From IMG/VR virus record IMGVR_UViG_3300025264_000007, positions 16,616-80,615 of that record: a DNA stretch of 64,000 nt; one strand, given 5' to 3'. The stretch's first letter is position 1. Every line of letters starts with the position of its first letter. A program made the position numbers and the translations under genes. Below, piece by piece: positions 33,827 to 40,295 of the stretch. The DNA comes from a virus. The notes beneath the pieces are model-generated. The model ran no database searches and was not told where the DNA came from. It saw nothing but the letters and a program-made list of their open reading frames with translations.

Positions 33827-34297
33827 TCATTTTTTACACATTTGGTTGTTGCACAACCCTGATAAAAAATTGAATTGTTTCTTCTGGAGGTTGCAGGTAA
33901 AGAAGGGATCTTTTTCTGCAAACTCATCCAAATATTTGTTGGCAATAATTGTTTGGAATACCGTGATGCCGTGATCTTTGATCTTGTTGACATAATAAGG
34001 GTTGTCATCGTAAAAGATTTCTATGTTATGTTCTTTTAGGATTTTTAATTTATGTTCCGCCATTTTCTGGAAGTGATCCAAATCCATATTTTTTTTCTCA
34101 TACTCAAATCCGCACAAGATATCTTCGTAGGTATCTGGACCAAATCCTAAATCGGCTAAACCTTTTTCTACTTCGTGTCGTTGAGAAGGGGGAGTTCCCG
34201 TTACAATATAAACCTTCCCCTGCCAACCGTTAATGAGTCTTTTAAAAAACTCAGGTGCATACGAAAGGGTATCGTGGAAATCAATGCCGATATTCAT
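33827..34297 (-). CDS. HAD-like phosphatase
   Basis: 156 residues. 'MNIGIDFHDTLSY' fits HAD motif I (DxxDT with Asp6 and Asp9), and 'EIFYDDNPYYVNKIKDHG' fits motif IV. 'VYIVTGTPPSQRHEVEKGL' is motif II region (Thr). Small, capless type; could be a deoxynucleotidase or nucleotide phosphatase. It sits inside the GDLV array. Confidence 0.65.
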   Translation of the reverse strand: MNIGIDFHDTLSYAPEFFKRLINGWQGKVYIVTGTPPSQRHEVEKGLADLGFGPDTYEDILCGFEYEKKNMDLDHFQKMAEHKLKILKEHNIEIFYDDNPYYVNKIKDHGITVFQTIIANKYLDEFAEKDPFFTCNLQKKQFNFLSGLCNNQMCKK

Positions 34298-34539
34298 TAG
34301 CTCAAAATATCCATAGTATTATATATGTTTGTGTAAGTTTCCTGGGAAATATTATCTATCGCAAAGGGGCGTGGTTCGCCGATCCACTGAAGCTGGAACC
34401 AGAGGACGCCGTCGGAACGATCCCAGTCAGGGGGGGATTTGATAATAAGGGCTGTTTGCTTTGTCTTGCGACACTGCACGAGTCTCCCCACTTCAAGCGT
34501 ACGGGGGACAACCTCAAACATTCCGTAGTGCCTACTCAT
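34297..34539 (-). CDS. GDLV-family SH3/KOW-like small protein
   Basis: 80 residues: 'LEVGRLVQCRKTKQTALIIK', 'LWFQLQWIGEPR', ending 'NTMDILS'. Its start overlaps the upstream stop by 8 nt; its stop shares one base with the HAD start. Confidence 0.55.
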   Translation of the reverse strand: MSRHYGMFEVVPRTLEVGRLVQCRKTKQTALIIKSPPDWDRSDGVLWFQLQWIGEPRPFAIDNISQETYTNIYNTMDILS

Positions 34540-34780
34540 CTTCTTTCCTAACGATGTTGAAACAATTATTAACGTTTACTAAAAGTGTTTGTTCTTTCTC
34601 TCCGGAGGTGAGCCACTGAAGATCTACATAGCGGTTGGCCCAGCTTGTGCCGGTACCTTTCTTCTCCTCGTAAGACTTGGTGAGGACAAGAGCGAGGCGG
34701 TCAGAACGTCGGCAACGCAGAAGAGTGCCGGGCATCTGAACTTTGTTCGCATGGTAGAGACTGTAGTCACTCTGATTCAC
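34532..34780 (-). CDS. GDLV-family SH3/KOW-like small protein
   Basis: 82 residues with 'QMPGTLLRCRRSDRLALVLT' and 'YVDLQWLTSGEKEQTLLV'. Close to the previous array gene (RCRRSDRLALVL against QCRKTKQTALII), so a recent duplicate. GTG start, 14-nt overlap with the gene upstream. Confidence 0.6.
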   Translation of the reverse strand: MNQSDYSLYHANKVQMPGTLLRCRRSDRLALVLTKSYEEKKGTGTSWANRYVDLQWLTSGEKEQTLLVNVNNCFNIVRKEDE

Positions 34781-34982
34781 TCAGCACCTCCCAATTCATA
34801 GGCATATAAATACATCGGCGACCGTTCGGAAATAGCACATCCCATAAAATATTTTTACCGGTCACTACTTGCTTGTTAGCAAGGATAGCATATTCTCCAC
34901 ACTCTTTAACGGTGGAGTTCTCACGGCACTGTTTCTTGATACGGAGAAGGGTGCCTGGTTTGAGTCTGTCAGGGTAATTCAC
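34767..34982 (-). CDS. GDLV-family SH3/KOW-like small protein
   Basis: 71 residues: 'LKPGTLLRIKKQ', 'EYAILANKQVV', 'ILWDVLFPNGRRCIY', 'NWEVLSESE'. GTG start with 14-nt overlap upstream. Confidence 0.6.
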   Translation of the reverse strand: MNYPDRLKPGTLLRIKKQCRENSTVKECGEYAILANKQVVTGKNILWDVLFPNGRRCIYMPMNWEVLSESE

Positions 34983-35187
34983 TGGCTACCTTCTCCAACA
35001 GATCCGGGCGGTATCGCTTGGGATGGTTGCCGTTGTTAAAAAGAACGCTGACATAATGATATTGTCCGTCAGGAGTATGAGTGACAAAGTTGGAGCGCGT
35101 GATAAGACCCATCTGTCCGCCGGGGACAGCAATGCGAACCAAATCACCCACCTTGAACTGGGGTTTTGTGTCGAAGTCTGGATTCAT
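34969..35187 (-). CDS. GDLV-family SH3/KOW-like small protein
   Basis: 72 residues: 'FKVGDLVRIAVPGGQMGLIT', 'YVSVLFNNGNHP', 'DLLEKVAS'. Closest to its upstream neighbour (GLITRSNF against GVVTRSNY). ATGA overlap upstream. Confidence 0.6.
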   Translation of the reverse strand: MNPDFDTKPQFKVGDLVRIAVPGGQMGLITRSNFVTHTPDGQYHYVSVLFNNGNHPKRYRPDLLEKVASELP

Positions 35188-35387
35188 TTTACTTTCGCCA
35201 GATATTCTATGGGGTATTGGGTTGACTGGTGCGCTCCAAAGAGAACGTCAACAAACTGAGTCTCGCCTCCGAGATATTCATCAAGAGCCCAATAGTTTGA
35301 GCGAGTGACGACGCCGAGAGCCTTTGTGGCGTTGGCACTGACCAATTCGCCAATCTTATAGCTCACATATTCGGGATTCATTACCAC
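35184..35387 (-). CDS. GDLV-family SH3/KOW-like small protein
   Basis: 67 residues: 'YKIGELVSANATKALGVVTR', 'FVDVLFGAHQSTQ', 'EYLAKVK'. Motif is GELV. Overlaps the upstream gene by 7 nt. Confidence 0.6.
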   Translation of the reverse strand: MVMNPEYVSYKIGELVSANATKALGVVTRSNYWALDEYLGGETQFVDVLFGAHQSTQYPIEYLAKVK

Positions 35388-35587
35388 ATCCTTTTCGTCA
35401 GTTTTTCTTCTTGAATAAAGAAGGTTGAGCTATCGGGCTTGAGTACACACCACATGGGATAGACCGGACCATTAATCTTTTCAACCAGAACCAAGGGCGT
35501 CTTGTTGTCAGCCAGGTCAATGAACCACAAGGTTGACAAGTGGTCAATCGCCGTCTTTCTAATTCTTACTAGGTCGCCGCACTTCAT
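35381..35587 (-). CDS. GDLV-family SH3/KOW-like small protein
   Basis: 68 residues: 'MKCGDLVRIRKTA', 'KTPLVLVEKINGP', 'MWCVLKPDSSTFFI'. ATGA overlap with the gene upstream. The first loop carries an extra aromatic strand. Confidence 0.6.
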   Translation of the reverse strand: MKCGDLVRIRKTAIDHLSTLWFIDLADNKTPLVLVEKINGPVYPMWCVLKPDSSTFFIQEEKLTKRMW

Positions 35588-35781
35588 GATACTACCTCAA
35601 AATGGCTGGCGTTTCGCCAATGCTCTGCGTGAAACCGTGGTTCGTGCGTGGTATCCATGAGAGTTACTCTGATGATTAGGTCTGCGGGGTCGGGTCCTAT
35701 CTCCGTTACCAGTCCCAAAGCACCCCCAGGCTGATTGGTAACTCGATTGGGCTTGCGTCTTACGAGGTTGCCGACTTTCAT
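35584..35781 (-). CDS. GDLV-family SH3/KOW-like small protein
   Basis: 65 residues: 'MKVGNLVRRKPNR', 'GALGLVTEIGPDP', 'IIRVTLMDTTH', 'HFEVVS'. The variant motif is GNLV; strongly basic start. Confidence 0.6.
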   Translation of the reverse strand: MKVGNLVRRKPNRVTNQPGGALGLVTEIGPDPADLIIRVTLMDTTHEPRFHAEHWRNASHFEVVS

Positions 35782-36038
35782 GAGAGCACCTCCGCTTGAT
35801 CAGGGAAAACCATAACGGCACCCATGTCTAGGAAATTCATATTCTGCAAAGACTCGAACCGCACAAGAGACGGGTAAACCTTTACTCGCTCCGGTAGCTT
35901 GTCTTGATCTAGCTTGTGAGAGAGGTCATACTTTTCTTGGATAACCAAGCCAATCTCCCCCTCTAGTTTAGCACGGATGACGGGAGCGAACTGAGCCAGA
36001 CCAGATTTGTTTATTTTGATAATCTGTCCGACTTTCAT
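35778..36038 (-). CDS. GDLV-family SH3/KOW-like small protein (longer)
   Basis: 86 residues: 'MKVGQIIKINKSGLAQFA', 'GEIGLVIQEKYD', 'YPSLVRFESLQ', 'QAEVLS'. Longer loops than its neighbours and the motif drifts to GQII. Confidence 0.55.
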   Translation of the reverse strand: MKVGQIIKINKSGLAQFAPVIRAKLEGEIGLVIQEKYDLSHKLDQDKLPERVKVYPSLVRFESLQNMNFLDMGAVMVFPDQAEVLS

Positions 36039-36268
36039 GAAATCTGCTCCATGTTGCAGACATAATCTACGAAAGATTGCCCGCCATCAATCGGCTCGCA
36101 TTGATAGAAGAGGTGTTCATCGGCATCTTCATAGTCTCGGTCAAACTTACATGACGGCGACAAGCCGATAACCAAAGCAATCACATTGACCTCGGTTGCT
36201 GCGTTGCTGTTGACCAGCATACCCGGCTGGATGCGACAGCGTTTTTGAATCTCTTTTGCTACGCTCAT
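36035..36268 (-). CDS. GDLV-family SH3/KOW-like small protein
   Basis: 77 residues: 'RIQPGMLVNSNAATEVNVIA', 'LVIGLSPSC', 'LFYQCEPIDGG'. The motif is GMLV, after a 14-residue N-terminal helix. First gene downstream of the small acidic gene 36278-36433. Confidence 0.55.
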   Translation of the reverse strand: MSVAKEIQKRCRIQPGMLVNSNAATEVNVIALVIGLSPSCKFDRDYEDADEHLFYQCEPIDGGQSFVDYVCNMEQIS

Positions 36269-36277
36269 CTGTGCCTC

Positions 36278-36433
36278 TTAATACATGAAGGTGTTTTCAA
36301 CGAGGTGTTCAACAACCACGTCGTGAATTTCCATAGCATTTTGGGGATGCTCGTTGATGGCGTCGTACCAAGCGTCAAGTGCTCCTTGACCAACGGCTCC
36401 TAGAATCTTTTCAATGTGTTCTTGAACTGGCAT
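36278..36433 (-). CDS. Small acidic helical protein (51 aa)
   Basis: 'MPVQEHIEKILGAVGQGALD' then 'AWYDAINEHPQNAMEIHDVV'. Not a barrel: a two-helix acidic peptide. GGAGAGAG upstream, and a promoter at 36453-36480 directly before it, make this the head gene of the left half of the array. Function unknown. Confidence 0.55.
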   Translation of the reverse strand: MPVQEHIEKILGAVGQGALDAWYDAINEHPQNAMEIHDVVVEHLVENTFMY

Positions 36434-36452
36434 GTCTCTCTCCTTGTATCTT

Positions 36453-36480
36453 ATATTAGCACGGATAAGGTGCCTGTCAA
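36453..36480 (-). promoter_or_regulatory. Sigma70-type promoter within GDLV array
   Basis: Minus-strand AACTTGACA, 16 nt ending CCGTGC, TAATAT; overlaps the last codon of the upstream array gene. Confidence 0.75.
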
Positions 36481-36701
36481 GTTTTATTCTTGGGTCCCTT
36501 AGAAATAAGTTCTAGGTGGTCGCACCTTACCCAATAGTCTCCGTCGGGTGTTCGCACTTTGAACTTATTGTCGGCAGTGAAAACATAACGCTGCTTAATA
36601 ACAATACCTGTCAACATCGTCTCATCAATATATTCTTCTGTTACTCGCCTAGCCTCAAAGTTTACAAGGTCGCCGAGTTGGTATCTAAACGGATTGCTCA
36701 T
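36477..36701 (-). CDS. GDLV-family SH3/KOW-like small protein
   Basis: 74 residues: 'YQLGDLVNFEARRV', 'TGIVIKQRYVF', 'FKVRTPDGDYWVRCDHLELI'. Closest relative in the window is the gene at 785-1009. 17-nt overlap upstream. Confidence 0.6.
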   Translation of the reverse strand: MSNPFRYQLGDLVNFEARRVTEEYIDETMLTGIVIKQRYVFTADNKFKVRTPDGDYWVRCDHLELISKGPKNKT

Positions 36702-36897
36702 CGTTCACTAATTTCAAATGCTGGACGGAATAATATTCTTCCAGTTCATATCCGAGCCAGTTAACCTTTACACAGACCGTAGTGCGGTCGTCTGGTGTTT
36801 CTGGATAGGAAAGCACCAGCCCAAGTTGGCGATTGTTGCCTTTGGCTACTGATTCCCGAAAACTCCAATCGGGCTCTACTAAGTCACCGGGTTTCAC
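36685..36897 (-). CDS. GDLV-family SH3/KOW-like small protein
   Basis: 70 residues, GTG start: 'MKPGDLVEPDWSF', 'RQLGLVLSYPET', 'VCVKVNWLGYELEEYYSVQH', 'LKLVND'. A clean example of the family strand order. 14-nt overlap upstream. Confidence 0.65.
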   Translation of the reverse strand: MKPGDLVEPDWSFRESVAKGNNRQLGLVLSYPETPDDRTTVCVKVNWLGYELEEYYSVQHLKLVNDEQSV

Positions 36898-37051
36898 TTA
36901 TCACCTCTAGGCTTCCTTCTCTAAAGACTTGACCGCCGCTGAACCCTTCTAAACGAACAAACCCCTCAGCCACTGAAAGAACCAAATATGTTCGGTCGCC
37001 AAGGCTGGCTCCATATCGTCCCTTGATCGAGACCAAATCACCCGGCTTCAT
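36884..37051 (-). CDS. GDLV-family SH3/KOW-like small protein (55 aa)
   Basis: 55 residues: 'MKPGDLVSIKGRYGASLGDR', 'TYLVLSVAEGFVRLEGF', 'GSLEVISETR'. It fills what looks like a gap between array genes and overlaps both neighbours by 14 nt. The shortest array member, close to a minimal barrel. Confidence 0.65.
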   Translation of the reverse strand: MKPGDLVSIKGRYGASLGDRTYLVLSVAEGFVRLEGFSGGQVFREGSLEVISETR

Positions 37052-37229
37052 TTATGACCTCCAAATACTTATTCCGAAACCAGTGAGTTTGTTTGCCCAG
37101 TGATGTTTTTTCGGTCAGAAGTAGTTGAGTGTAGTCTTCTTCTTCTGAAGATTCAAGAGCAATAATGATCCCGTAGAATATTTGGTAAGAGTAGCCCTCA
37201 GCCGTCTTAACCAAGTCACCGAGTTTCAC
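37038..37229 (-). CDS. GDLV-family SH3/KOW-like small protein
   Basis: 63 residues: 'MKLGDLVKTAEGY', 'FYGIIIALES', 'YTQLLLTEK', 'KYLEVINEAG'. 14-nt overlaps on both sides. Confidence 0.65.
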   Translation of the reverse strand: MKLGDLVKTAEGYSYQIFYGIIIALESSEEEDYTQLLLTEKTSLGKQTHWFRNKYLEVINEAG

Positions 37230-37407
37230 GCCACAACTCCAATTCGCCGTAGTGCCAAGTTCTTTCTTTGCCTTCCAGCAAAGTCAAAACTGTTTCGCTT
37301 CGGTGGGAACCACCTTCAATAACTTTGATGACCAGCATCTTTTTGCCGGCCACTTCTCGGTCGGAAAAAATGTTTGGGGCTTGTCTTACCAAATCACCCG
37401 GCTTCAT
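37216..37407 (-). CDS. GDLV-family SH3/KOW-like small protein
   Basis: 63 residues: 'MKPGDLVRQAPNIF', 'KKMLVIKVIEGG', 'TVLTLLEGKERTWHYGELEL'. 14-nt overlaps on both sides. Confidence 0.65.
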   Translation of the reverse strand: MKPGDLVRQAPNIFSDREVAGKKMLVIKVIEGGSHRSETVLTLLEGKERTWHYGELELWRETR

Positions 37408-37588
37408 TTAGCACCTTCAATTCACACAAGCGTTGCTTACAGGGGGAGTTGTCGGACATAAAGTTCCAGAGAACGTCGCACCACATATAGCCCGCTGGGT
37501 TTTTGGGTGGGAGATAAACTTTTACAACAATACCTGAGACTGACTTGTCCATTTCGTGCTCAAACGTTACGAGATCACCGACTTTCAT
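37394..37588 (-). CDS. GDLV-family SH3/KOW-like small protein
   Basis: 64 residues: 'MKVGDLVTFEHEMDKSVSGI', 'VVKVYLPP', 'MWCDVLWNFM', 'CELKVLNEAG'. 14-nt overlaps on both sides. Confidence 0.65.
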   Translation of the reverse strand: MKVGDLVTFEHEMDKSVSGIVVKVYLPPKNPAGYMWCDVLWNFMSDNSPCKQRLCELKVLNEAG

Positions 37589-37763
37589 TGACTAGCTCCA
37601 AATAATCGTGGTCTTTGGGATAGGGTCCATTGCCTTCTCCGTCAGTCCACGCAATATCAACTTTTTCTTCTGCGCCTTCACAAGCCTTCCACACACCGAC
37701 AACCACGCCATAGACTGGTTCTTTCGTGGGGTGTGACCATTTTACTAAATCACCGCGTTTCAC
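37575..37763 (-). CDS. GDLV-family SH3/KOW-like small protein
   Basis: 62 residues, GTG start: 'MKRGDLVKWSHPTKEPVYGV', 'VVGVWKA', 'KVDIAWTDGEGN', 'DYLELVNESR'. 14-nt overlaps on both sides. Confidence 0.65.
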   Translation of the reverse strand: MKRGDLVKWSHPTKEPVYGVVVGVWKACEGAEEKVDIAWTDGEGNGPYPKDHDYLELVNESR

Positions 37764-37956
37764 TGATTACCTTTTCTATACGATAGGAGCTACAATTGCC
37801 GGGAGATCCGTCCTCGCAGTAAACCATACGAATGTGGGGCGGGATGCCCTCGCCGTGAAGCTCAACTTTAGAAATGAGGGCGAGGTGACCCGACTTCATC
37901 TCAACAAGGTCGCCAACTTTTAGTTCGTATCGCCAACCGGCGTCGTCTCTAATCAT
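37750..37956 (-). CDS. GDLV-family SH3/KOW-like small protein
   Basis: 68 residues: a 10-residue lead, then 'ELKVGDLVEMKSGHLALISK', 'IRMVYCEDG', 'YRIEKVISETR'. Overlaps the upstream divergent gene by 8 nt. Confidence 0.6.
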   Translation of the reverse strand: MIRDDAGWRYELKVGDLVEMKSGHLALISKVELHGEGIPPHIRMVYCEDGSPGNCSSYRIEKVISETR

Positions 37957-38227
37957 TTGTTTCTACAATCTCAAAGTTAGGGTCGCTGTGAAGGCTCACC
38001 CAGCGGGCATCCCTTACCTGACCCAAAGCCTCAAGCAGGAGGAAGGGGCCAGGAGCAGGCGTCTTAAACGATACCTTGTCAGTCTCCCCGCTCACCTTCC
38101 ACATGTCACCCTTTTCGTGAATGCGGTTTTTGCCGTGACGGGTGATGCCAGAGAGCTTAACTGTCTTGCCTACGTTAGGTCCAGGCGGTAGCTGTGTCCA
38201 GTGCTTTTTCACGACTCTCTCCCTCAC
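37949..38227 (-). CDS. Small beta protein, possible divergent GDLV member
   Basis: 92 residues; 'NVGKTVKLSGITRHG', 'MWKVSGETDKVSFK', 'FLLLEALGQVRD', 'WVSLHSDPNFEIVE'. Strand-rich, ends like the family, but lacks the GDLV box. First gene after the promoter at 38232-38259, so it heads the array transcript. Confidence 0.45.
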   Translation of the reverse strand: MRERVVKKHWTQLPPGPNVGKTVKLSGITRHGKNRIHEKGDMWKVSGETDKVSFKTPAPGPFLLLEALGQVRDARWVSLHSDPNFEIVETND

Positions 38228-38231
38228 TAGT

Positions 38232-38259
38232 ATACTACCACCCTATTGGGATAAGTCAA
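38232..38259 (-). promoter_or_regulatory. Sigma70-type promoter
   Basis: Minus-strand AACTTGACT, 16 nt, TAGTAT, 5 nt from the start codon at 38227; a TATACT shifted by three bases is an alternative -10. The short distance means an almost leaderless message. Confidence 0.55.
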
Positions 38260-38269
38260 GTTATTTATT

Positions 38270-38512
38270 TTATTGTGCCAGCAATATTTCAGCGTAATTT
38301 ACACATAGACAGACAGTCTTGATTCCCTCGGGACGACACAGAAGTGGTCCTCGTCCAGATTTAGTGAAGGGGTTTCCAGAATAGGCAACCACGCTATAAA
38401 AGTATCCTTCGGGCCAAATAGGTTCAGGCCCACTACACACATACCCCAGCGTGGGCTTACCCTTCAGACGAATTTCAACCACTTCACCAATCTCAAATTC
38501 GTTTTCAACCAT
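38270..38512 (-). CDS. GDLV-family SH3/KOW-like small protein (longer)
   Basis: 80 residues: 'FEIGEVVEIRLKGKPTLGYV', 'YFYSVVAYSGN', 'VCLCVNYAEILLA'. The motif is GEVV and the late loop is extended. Own promoter at 38537-38564. Confidence 0.55.
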   Translation of the reverse strand: MVENEFEIGEVVEIRLKGKPTLGYVCSGPEPIWPEGYFYSVVAYSGNPFTKSGRGPLLCRPEGIKTVCLCVNYAEILLAQ

Positions 38513-38536
38513 AATGAAAACCTCCCTTACAGCAGT

Positions 38537-38564
38537 ATATTAGCACACTTCTAGGAGAGGTCAA
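38537..38564 (-). promoter_or_regulatory. Sigma70-type promoter
   Basis: Minus-strand AACTTGACC, 16 nt, TAATAT preceded by TGC (extended -10). Confidence 0.7.
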
Positions 38565-38565
38565 G

Positions 38566-38823
38566 TTATATTTCGATTCTGAGAAAAGTCAAAAATCTGG
38601 AAAGTAGGGAGCGATTATTTTTCGGAGCCATCTCGTTTTTGGTAATTTCATCCGCACAGGTAAAAAAGCGTTGCTCTCGGTATTGCTGGAGCAGGCGCTC
38701 GTCGCTTAATACCCACTTGCGGAGTCTGAACCATTCCACCAAGTCACTGGGAGTATAAACGGGCTGGTTCTCTAAGATAGCCAGACGGTATAATGCAGTA
38801 GCCACGGAGTTCTCCTCTACCAT
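38566..38823 (-). CDS. Small protein of unknown function
   Basis: 85 residues, mostly helical ('ENSVATALYRLAILENQPVY', 'LSDERLLQQYREQRFF') with a basic C-terminus. Own promoter at 38824-38851. Not recognised. Confidence 0.45.
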   Translation of the reverse strand: MVEENSVATALYRLAILENQPVYTPSDLVEWFRLRKWVLSDERLLQQYREQRFFTCADEITKNEMAPKNNRSLLSRFLTFLRIEI

Positions 38824-38851
38824 AGTATACCATTCCTTCGGCAGAGGTCAA
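38824..38851 (-). promoter_or_regulatory. Sigma70-type promoter
   Basis: Minus-strand GTTGACC, 16 nt, TATACT; the -10 abuts the start codon at 38823, so either the start is later or the message is leaderless. Confidence 0.6.
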
Positions 38852-38859
38852 CAAAAAAA

Positions 38860-39504
38860 CTAATCGTTTAGTTCAGATATGAAAGCCTCTCGCCAATTTG
38901 TGTAGGACCCATTTGGATACCTTTCTTTACAAACTCTACTGTATTCATACGTCATATCCCAGCCGTCTAAGATGGCCATGTGTGGGAGAGAGATAGAACC
39001 GTTACTTGGGCACACATCAATTAGTTGCGCCCCCATTGTAATGCTGAAATTGGGATCAATGACCATCTTGGCGGGATCGGCTTCCACCAGTTCCGCATAG
39101 GCCAAACATTCTTCTGGAGATATGTCTGGGCTGCCTGTCGCATCTTGAGCTACTGCTATCAGGTAATCCCACTGTGCGTTGTCGCCGCCAGAGATGGCGT
39201 GGTCGAAGGTGATGCCTCGGAGGTAAGCCTTGCAGGCAGGGCACCAGACTGTGCTGATGGCGAAGACCTGTAATTTATTTTTGCCGCAGCCGTCGTGCAG
39301 TTGAACTTCCTCACCAAGGCAATTAATAAATGTAGCGTTGCGTAGTTGGTCGCCGATTCCGTTGCCGGTTCCCCGCTCTTCGCATCCGTGGTCAGGCTCG
39401 GAGGGTCCAGCGTCTGCCGGTCCTGCATCTAGCGTGCCCTCAAGCGGGGCTTCTCCGCACGCAAGTATCCCTAGAAGAACCCCTACATAAAACTTCCCTT
39501 TCAT
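38860..39504 (-). CDS. Thioredoxin-like lipoprotein (TlpA/redoxin type)
   Basis: 214 residues. Lipoprotein signal 'MKGKFYVGVLLGILACGE' with lipobox Cys16, then a low-complexity linker 'LDAGPADAGPSEPDHGC'. A thioredoxin-like domain follows with 'VFAISTVWCPACKAYLRG' (active-site CPAC) and cis-Pro region 'ISLPHMAILDG'. It would act in the periplasm in disulfide exchange or reduction. The DAG-rich linker after the lipobox is a style I associate with Myxococcota/Bradymonadota-type lipoproteins, suggesting a gene taken from such a host. Cys-rich (at least 8 Cys). Confidence 0.75.
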   Translation of the reverse strand: MKGKFYVGVLLGILACGEAPLEGTLDAGPADAGPSEPDHGCEERGTGNGIGDQLRNATFINCLGEEVQLHDGCGKNKLQVFAISTVWCPACKAYLRGITFDHAISGGDNAQWDYLIAVAQDATGSPDISPEECLAYAELVEADPAKMVIDPNFSITMGAQLIDVCPSNGSISLPHMAILDGWDMTYEYSRVCKERYPNGSYTNWREAFISELND

Positions 39505-39543
39505 ATAGTAAGTATGTTGGGATATCCGTAAGTTGACGTATTT

Positions 39544-40101
39544 TTATTTATCGCCCGTTGAACCGAGAGCGCCGTCACCCCGGCTTGTTTCCTCGTCGTA
39601 AATATTTTCTGCCTCCACCAACTCAAGGTCGGTGGTGATTTTGACGAAGACCGCTTGGGCAATTTTATCACCCGCATGAAGCGTCTGGGTACGGTCGCTT
39701 GGGTTGTGAAGGTTCACAAAGATTTCTCCTGTGTATCCTCGGTCAACCACGCAGGCTCCCACGAGGAGGCCACGCTTGGAGGCGATCCCAGACTTGTTCT
39801 TGATCTCCATCATATATCCTTCGGGCACCTCAATCTTAAGACCTGTTGGCAGAGTAGATGCCCCGTGAGGAAGGATGCTCTCAATCTGTTTAGGTATCAT
39901 ATCATTCGGAGGGGGGCAGAAAAATAAATCCATGCCGGCATCTGTGGGGTGTGCCCGTTGAGGCATTTTAGATTGGGCATGGAGTAATTGAACTCGGAGG
40001 GGCATCATATCACTTTCATAGTCTGGGCAAGCTGGCTTGAGGTTACAACCGCAATTATAACATAATAGATCGTCTTTAATTAAGTTTTTTCCATCAATCA
40101 T
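39544..40101 (-). CDS. dut: dUTPase with N-terminal Cys extension
   Basis: 185 residues. dUTPase motifs in order: 'AHPTDAGMDLF', 'KSGIASKRGLLVG', 'VVDRGYTGEI', 'LHAGDKIAQAV' and the C-terminal 'SRGDGALGSTG'. It hydrolyses dUTP to dUMP, keeping uracil out of DNA and feeding dTMP synthesis. The first 32 residues ('LLCYNCGCNLKPAC') add four Cys, probably a metal knuckle; an internal ATG at residue 32/33 would give the bare enzyme. ATGA overlap upstream. Confidence 0.92.
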   Translation of the reverse strand: MIDGKNLIKDDLLCYNCGCNLKPACPDYESDMMPLRVQLLHAQSKMPQRAHPTDAGMDLFFCPPPNDMIPKQIESILPHGASTLPTGLKIEVPEGYMMEIKNKSGIASKRGLLVGACVVDRGYTGEIFVNLHNPSDRTQTLHAGDKIAQAVFVKITTDLELVEAENIYDEETSRGDGALGSTGDK

Positions 40102-40295
40102 CGGGGAGTCAATCCTCTCTTGTGTATTTTAATTATCTTCGTACGAAATTTCACGGTACAAATATCTCCTTCAATATCCATTATTATTCCTTCCCAGTCA
40201 AACAGGGATAAAAGTTCCCATACATTGCAATGGACGCTTTGCCCAATACAAAACTCTTTGATTGGATTCACATTAGTCGTGAAACGCCATGTCAA
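40098..40295 (-). CDS. SH3/KOW-like small protein
   Basis: 65 residues: 'FCIGQSVHCNVWELL', 'WEGIIMDIEGDICTVKFRTK', 'IHKRGL'. Strand order as in KOW/SH3 barrels, possibly a distant GDLV relative. Overlaps the MT-A70 gene by 23 nt. Confidence 0.45.
   Translation of the reverse strand: MTWRFTTNVNPIKEFCIGQSVHCNVWELLSLFDWEGIIMDIEGDICTVKFRTKIIKIHKRGLTPR

Noticed and set aside
34297-38512. Array read as a CRISPR or simple DNA repeat
   Set aside because: The similarity is at protein level and in short junctions; DNA between units is not repeated and there are no spacers.
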